A stretch of 64,000 nt of DNA from Tsuneonella suprasediminis (lineage in GTDB: Bacteria > Pseudomonadota > Alphaproteobacteria > Sphingomonadales > Sphingomonadaceae). The DNA lies in assembly GCF_003605755.1 (NCBI RefSeq), contig NZ_RAHJ01000008.1, positions 1 through 64,000 of the forward strand, in the 5' to 3' direction. Below, piece by piece: positions 8,465 to 15,493 of the stretch. The notes below the pieces were generated by a model, which worked only from the letters and a program-made list of their open reading frames with translations, did no database searches and was not told the DNA's origin. The position numbers were made by a program, and so were the translations under genes. Within the stretch, counting starts at the first letter, position 1, and every line of letters begins with the position of its first letter.

Positions 8465-9418
8465 ATGCACTCATCATTTTCTGACCAACTTGCCGGCCTC
8501 GATCTTTCCGGTTTTTCGATTGGTCCTGCCCCGGTTTCCACCAATGATTTTCCGCTCCACGATGCGGTCGTCCAGACTCTCGAAGCGGTCTGGTCCGATC
8601 TATTTGCGATGGTCGCTGGGACTGCGCTGGAGGCTGATGCCGAGGACCTCGGCTGGGCGTTCGTCAACATCTTCCACCGTTCCGCGACGCGCAAATCGAC
8701 CGCAGTCGACCGCGCAACCGACGAAGTCCGAGCGCTTGTCGCCACTGCCGATGGATCCGAAATTCACACCCATGAACTCGAGACCCAGGTTGAGCGTGCG
8801 CAGTGTGCCGAAGGGGCCATGATCGCTCTCGAAGAGATGCGCGAAGTGGCCGCTGCCCTCTATCTCAACGAATTCGGCTCCTCGTGGAAGCCCGTGTCGA
8901 GTTCGCGCTTCAATCACAGCGCCATGCTGACTTCCGCGCTTGTCGAGGGGCGCGAGTTCGTCCGAGCCCGGTCCGAAGCCAAGCGCCGCGCCGCCATGCC
9001 AGAAGGTACGCCGGTGATATTTGCCGGTGGCCGCACACGCCATCCAAACGAGCAGGACGCTCTCACTTTCGCCAACAACGTCTGGGCTACTCTGGACAAG
9101 GTTCACGACCGGGTTCCTGACATGGTTCTTGTCCACGGCGGTGATACCAAGGGCGTTGACCGTCTGGCATCTTCATGGGCGGAACGACGCAACATTCCGC
9201 AAATCAGCTTCTCCCTCGACATGCGCCTGGGGGCACGCGCAGGCTTCAAGCGCAACGAGCGTATGCTCTCGCTTGACCCCCGTTATGTCGTCGCCTTTCC
9301 CGGAAGCGGGGTCCTGGAGCGCCTCGTCATCGAAGCGAAATCCCGTCGGATTACCGTCGTCGATCGCCGCGGTCCGCTTGGAACTTCTCCCAAGCGCGCG
9401 GCTCGGGATACCGACTGA
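8465..9418 (+). CDS. DUF2493 (YspA/cpYpsA-related SLOG) protein
   Basis: A 317-residue protein whose last 120 residues form a DUF2493 domain, a Rossmann-like SLOG fold. Visible family marks are VIFAGGR near residue 195, the VHGGDTKGVDRLA loop near 240 and NERML in the following helix. SLOG folds bind nucleotide-type ligands. The N-terminal part (1-180) is helical and unassigned. The ATG at 8465 follows AGGAGG by 8 bases. DUF2493 proteins are frequent on mobile elements; a function is not established. Possibilities include nucleotide sensing or sequestration. Confidence 0.8.
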   Translation: MHSSFSDQLAGLDLSGFSIGPAPVSTNDFPLHDAVVQTLEAVWSDLFAMVAGTALEADAEDLGWAFVNIFHRSATRKSTAVDRATDEVRALVATADGSEIHTHELETQVERAQCAEGAMIALEEMREVAAALYLNEFGSSWKPVSSSRFNHSAMLTSALVEGREFVRARSEAKRRAAMPEGTPVIFAGGRTRHPNEQDALTFANNVWATLDKVHDRVPDMVLVHGGDTKGVDRLASSWAERRNIPQISFSLDMRLGARAGFKRNERMLSLDPRYVVAFPGSGVLERLVIEAKSRRITVVDRRGPLGTSPKRAARDTD

Positions 9419-9431
9419 TGCGTCCGGCATC

Positions 9432-9456
9432 GCGCCAGCGCCATCGGCGCTGGCGC
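9432..9456 (+). terminator. perfect 11-bp hairpin after the DUF2493 gene
   Basis: GCGCCAGCGCC at 9432-9442 pairs perfectly with 9446-9456 around a 3-base ATC loop, 14 bases after the stop. No T tract follows. Confidence 0.55.
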
Positions 9457-9535
9457 AGCCCGTCAGAGGAAAGAGATCGCCTGATATCGTGGGCAAGACG
9501 ATCGGTTCTTGCCCGCACATTGCAGGAGAAATCTC

Positions 9536-9973
9536 ATGACTGATTTTCAGGCAATCATGGCGGACTTTATTGTCCGCCAAGCCGAACGCGCGGCGCAGGC
9601 ACAAAGTGAAATCCAACGGCTCAAGGCAGCTATCATTGCCCCGCTGCGGAATGCCGAAATTGCCCGCGTAGAAATCCGTTTCGATGGGTGCGGCGACAGC
9701 GGTGCGGTCGAAGAATGCGTCTTCTCTAACGCCGGTGGGGCGAGTGTTCCGTGTCCCGAAGTGACGATCGACTGTGCTGGAGAAGGCGACGACCAAAGCC
9801 TCAATTCCGCCCTCGAGCAACTGACTTACCTTGCTCTCGAACGCCATCATCCCGGATGGGAAATCAATGATGGTGCTTGCGGCGAACTGGTCATCGAAGT
9901 GGCTACGCCGAGTTTCGTTCTGGACTGCCAGCTGCGTTACACGGCGACCGACGACCATTCGACTGATCTCTAG
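9536..9973 (+). CDS. DUF6878-like small accessory protein
   Basis: A 145-residue soluble protein beginning with a helical stretch (FIVRQAERAAQAQSEIQRLKAAI) followed by strands rich in acidic residues. I recall similar proteins only as uncharacterised families on sphingomonad mobile elements (DUF6878-like; family assignment from memory). The ATG at 9536 has AGGAG 8 bases upstream. Only 10 bases separate it from the next gene, so they form a pair. Confidence 0.7.
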   Translation: MTDFQAIMADFIVRQAERAAQAQSEIQRLKAAIIAPLRNAEIARVEIRFDGCGDSGAVEECVFSNAGGASVPCPEVTIDCAGEGDDQSLNSALEQLTYLALERHHPGWEINDGACGELVIEVATPSFVLDCQLRYTATDDHSTDL

Positions 9974-9983
9974 GAGAGGTGCG

Positions 9984-10412
9984 ATGGCGCATTGCTATTA
10001 TCACGCCCTATCGTCGGTCCGGAAATGGGGAGGGGTGGTGGAAGATTACCTGCCGCTCCACCAATGGTTAGACCAGTCGAAGGCGATCTTTGCTGATCCG
10101 CGGCACCGGGCCCTTCGGCACCATGCCGAAGGAATTTTCATGCTCGAAACGCTGTTCGGGCCTACCATCGTCAACGCCGACAGCCGTGTTGTGCCCGTTC
10201 GCCTTGTAGGCGAGCAGCACGTCCGCGAGGACTTGGGTACGATTCCTTCCTTTGCGGATTGGGAGCGCCTAATCACGCCCCAAGACTGGATGTTGCGGGG
10301 GCACCGTCTGGACGAGCCTATGCCGCTTGGCACTGTGGAGACTGCTGCTGGCGGTGCGTTTTCAGGGGGTCTTTCGTCCGCTTCGGGAGGAGCGTCCGTA
10401 GTCGAGATATGA
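9984..10412 (+). CDS. DUF6915-like small accessory protein
   Basis: A 142-residue protein starting MAHCYYHALSSVRKWGG, with a conserved-looking block HRALRHHAEGIFMLETLFG around residues 43-61 and a Gly-rich tail. It matches my memory of an uncharacterised family (DUF6915) that occurs beside DUF6878 genes. A ribosome site AGGAGAGG precedes the ATG. His-rich segments suggest metal or nucleic-acid contacts, but no catalytic motif is certain. Confidence 0.7.
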   Translation: MAHCYYHALSSVRKWGGVVEDYLPLHQWLDQSKAIFADPRHRALRHHAEGIFMLETLFGPTIVNADSRVVPVRLVGEQHVREDLGTIPSFADWERLITPQDWMLRGHRLDEPMPLGTVETAAGGAFSGGLSSASGGASVVEI

Positions 10413-10711
10413 TGTCGCCTTTGAAGGCAGGCGAGGTCAGGGGGTGCGTCGCATCCCGATAGTACGAAAAGTCATGGCTTGGCCTGTGCAAGGCACTCGG
10501 GACCAACCCGGCCTGTAAGCAAACCTTTCCTGAAGCATCCCCGTCGAGACGCGCAACCCCGATCAGGTCCGGCCGAGTTGCCGGGCTGCGCCCGGCTGCC
10601 CGCACCACCCGAACCAGATCGAGGTTTCCCTTCGGTGCGCTTCGCCGTGGCCGCTTCCTAGTCGGGTTTGCAGCCGGGATGGACCCGGAATGCTCGATCA
10701 GGAGAAAGACC
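10413..10711. other. gene-free leader of ssb with a GC hairpin
   Basis: 299 bases with no supported gene. A perfect 7-bp hairpin GCCGGGC-TGC-GCCCGGC lies at 10580-10596. It should contain the ssb promoter and may be structured when single-stranded. Confidence 0.45.
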
Positions 10712-11101
10712 ATGACCAATCTCGTTATCCTCGTTGGACGCATCGCCCGCGATCCCGAAACTCGCACCACGCAGGGCGGAACCAGCATTACCTCGATTTC
10801 GGTCGTCACCGACCGTCCCGCACGCAAGGACGGCAAGACCTACAAGGACGAAAACGGCTACACCGCCAAGGACAGCGAATTCCACCGCGTGACCTGCTTC
10901 AACGGTCTCGGCCAGAACGTCGCCAAGTACTGCACCAAGGGCCAGCTCGTGACGGTTGAAGGGCGCATCCACTATACGCAGTGGGAAGACCAGGACGGCA
11001 CCAAGCGTTACGGCTGCGAGATCATCGCCGACAAGGTGGACTTCCTCACCAAGGGCCGGGCGTCGAACAACGAGGGTGCGCCCGACATCGATGAGGACTG
11101 A
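10712..11101 (+). CDS. ssb: single-stranded DNA-binding protein
   Basis: A 129-residue SSB with the OB fold intact (NLVILVGRIARDPETRTTQGGTS at the start, then FHRVTCFNGLGQNVAKYCTKG and VEGRIHYTQWED). It coats single-stranded DNA. The C-terminus ends in the acidic APDIDED, a shortened form of the usual tail that recruits repair proteins. Start 10712 has AGGAG 7 bases upstream. Plasmid SSBs are classic leading-region genes that limit SOS induction and protect entering DNA. A strong terminator follows. Confidence 0.95.
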   Translation: MTNLVILVGRIARDPETRTTQGGTSITSISVVTDRPARKDGKTYKDENGYTAKDSEFHRVTCFNGLGQNVAKYCTKGQLVTVEGRIHYTQWEDQDGTKRYGCEIIADKVDFLTKGRASNNEGAPDIDED

Positions 11102-11121
11102 GTGCCTCCCGCAAACAACAA

Positions 11122-11155
11122 GGCTCCGATGGTTCGCGCCATCGGGGCCTTTTTT
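11122..11155 (+). terminator. rho-independent terminator of ssb
   Basis: An 11-bp stem (GGCTCCGATGG paired with CCATCGGGGCC, one G-U pair) with a 6-base loop is followed directly by six T residues, 20 bases after the ssb stop. Confidence 0.92.
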
Positions 11156-11217
11156 GTGCTCGCAGGCGTGAACGGCGGGGCGGGGCAACAAGCCCACACC
11201 CCGCCGCGGTTTAAGGG

Positions 11218-11448
11218 TCAGGCGGGGGAGAGCCTTTTGAGAGCATCGTCGATCCCGATGGTGAGCGATGCGCGGATGAGCAGCTTCAGTTGCGCAGGTT
11301 CGATAGTCTCGGCTCCGCATTCGAGAAGAACCTTGCCCAGTTCGCCTGCCGCTTCCTCGCGGAGCCTGGCCTCCTGTGCATCGAGTTCTTCGCGCTGCTC
11401 GCGCAGCTTCTTGAGCGCATTACGCGCGCTCGGTTTGGACCTGGCCAT
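11218..11448 (-). CDS. DUF6437-like small coiled-coil protein
   Basis: A 76-residue protein, basic at its start (MARSKPSARNALKKL) and then strongly helical (REQREELDAQEARLREEAAGELG), probably a coiled coil. I recall it only as an uncharacterised sphingomonad family (DUF6437-like). The ATG at 11448 is chosen over upstream in-frame starts because AAGGA lies 8 bases before it. It points away from the neighbouring 78-residue gene. A TAGGAAAA motif 60 bases upstream (11507-11519) matches one at the transfer-operon promoter. Confidence 0.7.
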   Translation of the reverse strand: MARSKPSARNALKKLREQREELDAQEARLREEAAGELGKVLLECGAETIEPAQLKLLIRASLTIGIDDALKRLSPA

Positions 11449-11774
11449 GAGATTGTCCTTTCGCTGGCCGTTGGTCCCCTCCACGCGCGACAGTGCCAGC
11501 ATGGGGCCATGTAGGAAAACGGTTTTTGCCGCGATGTCAGTGCTTTTCACGCTGACGTTGGAGAGGTCTCTCTCGCAGAAAGACCAAGTGTGATGCGGGC
11601 TTTGGGGCCGCGTCAAGGACGACGGGGCCCCACCATTTTTACCGGGCAAGCCCGGCAAAAATCGTTTCCCCCATCGCCGCTTCGCGGCCGCGCTATGCGC
11701 GGTCCCTGACCCGGCCCGTCACCCACATCCTCGCAGCTCCTGATGCGACGCATCGAACATCAGGAGGAAAGATC
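11449..11774. promoter_or_regulatory. divergent promoter region with shared 13-mer and bidirectional hairpin
   Basis: 326 bases between two divergent small genes. CCATGTAGGAAAA at 11507-11519 is identical to the reverse complement of 51387-51399 in the transfer-operon promoter region. A palindrome at 11636-11661 (TTTTT, CCGGGC-AA-GCCCGG, AAAAA) looks like a bidirectional terminator. Confidence 0.5.
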
Positions 11775-12011
11775 ATGTACGCTTCACTGAATATCGCGCA
11801 GGGTTCATTCCAGGCAGATCAGGCAGCTTTCGTTGCCGCACTCGACAAGGCTCATGCCCGGTCCCTTCACAGCTACTTCACCCAATATGTCCTGACCGAT
11901 GGTGAGGCTGGTTACATCGCGGTCGATGAGGGCGATTACGGCGCACTGCCCAAGGCCATGCTGGACCGGGTCATCGACACTGTGCCCGGAAAGCTGAGCG
12001 ATGAATTCTGA
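11775..12011 (+). CDS. small protein of unknown function (78 aa)
   Basis: A 78-residue soluble protein with AGGAGG 7 bases before its ATG and a strong terminator 11 bases after its stop, which argues that it is a real single-gene unit. It is predicted to be mainly helical and has no recognisable motif (GSFQADQAAFVAALDKAHARS near the start). Located in the leading region; function unknown. Confidence 0.75.
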   Translation: MYASLNIAQGSFQADQAAFVAALDKAHARSLHSYFTQYVLTDGEAGYIAVDEGDYGALPKAMLDRVIDTVPGKLSDEF

Positions 12012-12021
12012 TGCCACACAT

Positions 12022-12059
12022 AAGGAGGAAGTCCGTCAGGGCTTCCTCCTTTCTTTTTG
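12022..12059 (+). terminator. rho-independent terminator
   Basis: AAGGAGGAAG (12022-12031) pairs perfectly with CTTCCTCCTT (12042-12051) across a 10-base loop and runs into TTCTTTTT. Confidence 0.9.
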
Positions 12060-12113
12060 CTCGGGTCCCGTATTGTCGCTCCCGTAGGTATCGCGCGAGC
12101 ATTCCCTGCAGCA

Positions 12114-12308
12114 TCAGTCCTCGGCGTCCGACGCATCGAATATCTCGAGCCGATCGGGCATGTCGAGTACCTTCATTGCCGCTGCTGAAATGGCTTCTGC
12201 TTTCGTCGGAAAGGCTTCCGCCGAACTGATCGATACGCCGTCGGAATAGGTCACGGTTGCCTGGAAACCATTGCCTTTGGGTGTCGCGCTCAGTGTTACG
12301 TCCGCCAT
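12114..12308 (-). CDS. small protein of unknown function (64 aa)
   Basis: A 64-residue protein (MADVTLSATPKGNG...) with a likely beta-hairpin start and a helical second half. The ATG at 12308 is preferred to one at 12314 because GGGAG lies 7 bases before the former and would touch the latter. No family recognised. It lies next to the putative oriT. Confidence 0.55.
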   Translation of the reverse strand: MADVTLSATPKGNGFQATVTYSDGVSISSAEAFPTKAEAISAAAMKVLDMPDRLEIFDASDAED

Positions 12309-12749
12309 AGCCATGCTCCCGGTGGGATGCCCGCGACCCCATTCTTCCTGCCGGCGGACTCGATCGATCTTTAACACAATCGGCAATCGAACGGCATCGT
12401 CTTCATCCCTTGGTCTTGGGATTTCAAAACCGCCGATCCCGTGCAGGTCATGACACTGGGATCTACCCTCTAAGCTGGGGACGGAAGAGCACACCCTACG
12501 CGACAAATCGCAGGCGGTAGGCAGTAAAAAAGATAGTATAGACAGTGTGTTGAATGATTTTGGCAAAAATGGCTGCTTCTCAATCAGAAATGAATAGTCG
12601 CTAATTCGCCAATCGGATTCGATTGAATGCAGCCAGGAATGGCGCATTCCTGCGCATTACGAGTGTTCTTGACATGTTCTCGTTTCTGATTTAGACAGTA
12701 CACGCCTTTCGCAGTGCGTTCCGGGCTCCTGACCACAAGGAGTCCGTGC
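12309..12749. other. candidate origin of transfer (oriT) region
   Basis: 441 gene-free bases directly upstream of the relaxosome, coupling and relaxase genes; the part from about 12520 is clearly richer in A+T than its surroundings. It holds CAGGAAT-GGCGC-ATTCCTG (12634-12652, perfect 7-bp arms) and AATCG-GATT-CGATT (12611-12624), and two copies of AGACAGT (near 12538 and 12691). MobF nick sites are usually a few bases beyond such an inverted repeat. No exact known nic sequence was recognised. Confidence 0.5.
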
Positions 12750-13082
12750 ATGACACGGCCAAAATCTCTCCAGGTACATGTCACCGTCGAGCTCGCTGAG
12801 CGGGTTCGTGCTGCAGCAAAGCGGCGCGATATCAGCGTCAGCGAATGGATCCGGTCGCTGCTTTCGCAGGCATGCGAAAATGACGATCTTGCATCGAAGC
12901 TCGAAACATCGGTCGACCGCATCAGCCGTCAATCAGTGTTCACGATGGTCGGCGTCGATGCCCTTCTCGCAGGGCATGCCGATCACAGTCTGCGTGAGCG
13001 AGCCCATCAGGCCTACGCGCGCAAATGCAAGGAACTGGGGCTCACCGCAAACGCCAGCGAGGGAGGTTCCGATGAAGCGTAA
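12750..13082 (+). CDS. ribbon-helix-helix relaxosome accessory protein
   Basis: A 110-residue protein with an N-terminal ribbon-helix-helix: strand LQVHVTVEL, then ERVRAAAKRRDISVSEWIRSLL. The helical C-terminus probably oligomerises. In MobF systems the equivalents (TraM/TraY, TrwA) bind oriT and help relaxase and coupling protein assemble. The ATG at 12750 is chosen since AAGGAG lies 7 bases upstream. It overlaps traD by 11 bases, so the genes are co-transcribed, and it adjoins the candidate oriT. Confidence 0.8.
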   Translation: MTRPKSLQVHVTVELAERVRAAAKRRDISVSEWIRSLLSQACENDDLASKLETSVDRISRQSVFTMVGVDALLAGHADHSLRERAHQAYARKCKELGLTANASEGGSDEA

Positions 13083-15456
13083 CCTCGTCAACTTCACGCG
13101 CGGAAGTCAGCTGCTCGGACACTTCAGCTTCATGTTTGCAGCAGGTCTCAAGGGGCCGCTGATCATCGCCGCCATCGGCATTTCCTGGACTAGCTGGTGG
13201 ACCATTTCGGCAGGGCTGAGCGATCACGAAGCCTACCTCGTCTGGATGCGAATTTATGCTGCCATCTACGGCTTCATGGAGTTCGATCCGGCGAAACAGG
13301 TCGCACTCGAAACGGGGTTTGGAGGAACCGTCCAGCTCCCCATCATCATGCTCGATGCCTATCCGCCGGTGATCAATGCCTGGGATCATTTGCTCGACTT
13401 GCTGGGCGATGCTTTGGTGCGTTCGGCCTTGCTTCTCGTGCCGGCCTTCGTGCTGTTCTACTGGTTCGCAGCGCGCTTCGGCAGCCGTTCGAAAGAGCGC
13501 AAACATGAGCGCGGGGCCATGCTCGTTACACTACCCGAACTGGTCGATGAACTGCGCGGGCACAACCAGCGCGAGCGCGCCCGTGAGCTCTCGAGCTCTA
13601 TGGGTTGGAAATGGCATCTGTGTTCGCCCAGGGAACTGTCTGCGGCATTTCCATACCGGCCCTCGCATCTTGCGACGGTTGTCTATCCCTGGCGGCTTGA
13701 ACAGAGTCACGCCATGCTCATCGGGACCACCGGCATGGGCAAGACAGTCGCCATGTCGGACATGATTGCCGAAGCCCGCGCCAAGGGACAGCGCTGCGTC
13801 GTGTTCGACCTCACCGGCGCTTTCATCGAACACTTCTACCAGGCCGACCGGGACATCATTCTGAACCCGCTAGACGCGCGCTGTCCGCAATGGAGCCTCT
13901 TCGACGAATGCCGAACCGAAGGTGAATTCTGGGCGGCAGCGGAAGCCCTCGTACCCCATGACGGGGGCGGGGAGGCGCAGTTCTGGGTTATCGCGGCGCG
14001 TGCCCTATTCGTCGAGTTCTGCCTCAAACTGGTGGCTGAAGGACGGGGCACCAATGCTGCGCTTGCCCGCGAACTGATGACCGCTGATCTCTCGCGGGTC
14101 CACGCAATGATGCGAGGCACGATCGCTGATCCCCTGACCGCTCCTGAAGCCGCGCGCATGGCGGAATCGATCCGGGCAGTGTTCAACGTGAACGCCAAGG
14201 CGCTGAAGCTCCTGCCCACTTCCGGGCGCCGCTTTTCGGTCCGCGACTGGATCGAGGAGGGCGCCCATGAAGACGAGGGCGCTAACGCCAAAAGAAGTGG
14301 CTCTATGGTCTTCATCTCGGCGCGCTACGTCGACATGAGCGTGTGCGCGCAGCTGCTCACGCTGTGGCTCGATACGGCGATGAATACGCTGATGACGATG
14401 CCGCGCACCAAGGACCTCAAATGCTGGTTCTTCATCGACGAGCTGGGCGCGCTTCACCGGCTCCCCGCTCTCGAGAAAGGCCTGCAGACAGCGCGCAATT
14501 TCGGCGGCGCAATCGTCACCGGCATCCATGCTTACGCCAAGCTCAAGGAGGTCTACGGTGAGAACATGGCGATGACGCTTGCATCGCTTGCCCGGACCAA
14601 ATTGATCCTCGGTACGGCAGACCGCGAGACAGCTACCTGGTGTTCCGACTTCATCGGCCATCGCCAGGTTCGCGACATGGAAGAGGGCTACACCTATGGC
14701 TACAACAATGCTCGCGACGCCGTCAGCCTGACGCCGCGCAAGCATATCGAGCCTTTGCTGCTGCCCGACCAATTGATGAACCTGCCGCGCCTGTCAGGCT
14801 TCATCAAATTCCCGGATGGCTTTCCTGCAGCGCCGGTCCGTCTGAAGCCGATAGACCGGGAAAGAATCGCGCATGTTTTCGTCGGTCGGGCCAAGGATCG
14901 AGAGCCAATCCCGAAAGCCGAAGGCGAAACTGGGGGCGGCCAGACGTCTGCTTATCCGCCAACAAACCAGAGCGAACATCCTTCGTCGAACGATGACGGG
15001 GCAGGCAAGCCTGTCGTCCCAAAGCAAGGTACTCTTCCGCTTGAGCCGGTAGTTGAGGCGGATGCCAAGCGATCACGCCAGCAGGCGGCGACACGGGCAG
15101 AAAAGGACATTCCCGACGACCTCAGGAAGCCGTCAGGTAAGTCCGGTCATCCGCGAAAATCGTCGCCCGAAGAGCGCGCGGCAACGCCGCGCAATTCCCG
15201 TCCGCTGCTGCCGACGAATGCGGTGCTCCGCAAAGGCGATCATCCCGATGAGAAGGATCCATCGAATAGCAGGAAGGAGGGACGCCGAAGCGACTTGCCG
15301 CGTGCCAATCCGCCCTCGGATAAGCCGCAAGCCGTCGATCGGACAGCCCAGCGCCAGCGAGACGCAGAAGCCCGCAAGCTCATGCTCGAAGACGGCGTTC
15401 CCGAGCAGGATCAACCATCGCAGGAGGGGCCCGATCTCGGCGATTTTGAACTGTGA
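13072..15456 (+). CDS. traD: type IV coupling protein TraD
   Basis: A 794-residue VirD4/TraD-family ATPase that links the relaxosome to the secretion channel. Two membrane segments lie at about 18-46 and 117-135. The Walker A motif GTTGMGKT is at 218-225 and Walker B (CWFFIDELGAL) is near residue 450. Past about 630 the tail becomes low-complexity, rich in Pro, Lys, Arg and Asp, and ends in an acidic stretch (GPDLGDFEL) of the sort that docks relaxosome proteins. The ATG at 13072 lies inside the end of the ribbon-helix-helix gene and has GGAGG upstream. The relaxase follows after 37 bases. Confidence 0.95.
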   Translation: MKRNLVNFTRGSQLLGHFSFMFAAGLKGPLIIAAIGISWTSWWTISAGLSDHEAYLVWMRIYAAIYGFMEFDPAKQVALETGFGGTVQLPIIMLDAYPPVINAWDHLLDLLGDALVRSALLLVPAFVLFYWFAARFGSRSKERKHERGAMLVTLPELVDELRGHNQRERARELSSSMGWKWHLCSPRELSAAFPYRPSHLATVVYPWRLEQSHAMLIGTTGMGKTVAMSDMIAEARAKGQRCVVFDLTGAFIEHFYQADRDIILNPLDARCPQWSLFDECRTEGEFWAAAEALVPHDGGGEAQFWVIAARALFVEFCLKLVAEGRGTNAALARELMTADLSRVHAMMRGTIADPLTAPEAARMAESIRAVFNVNAKALKLLPTSGRRFSVRDWIEEGAHEDEGANAKRSGSMVFISARYVDMSVCAQLLTLWLDTAMNTLMTMPRTKDLKCWFFIDELGALHRLPALEKGLQTARNFGGAIVTGIHAYAKLKEVYGENMAMTLASLARTKLILGTADRETATWCSDFIGHRQVRDMEEGYTYGYNNARDAVSLTPRKHIEPLLLPDQLMNLPRLSGFIKFPDGFPAAPVRLKPIDRERIAHVFVGRAKDREPIPKAEGETGGGQTSAYPPTNQSEHPSSNDDGAGKPVVPKQGTLPLEPVVEADAKRSRQQAATRAEKDIPDDLRKPSGKSGHPRKSSPEERAATPRNSRPLLPTNAVLRKGDHPDEKDPSNSRKEGRRSDLPRANPPSDKPQAVDRTAQRQRDAEARKLMLEDGVPEQDQPSQEGPDLGDFEL

Positions 15457-15493
15457 CGCACGAGGCAGATGCCGCCTGGCGGAGTGAGACCTG

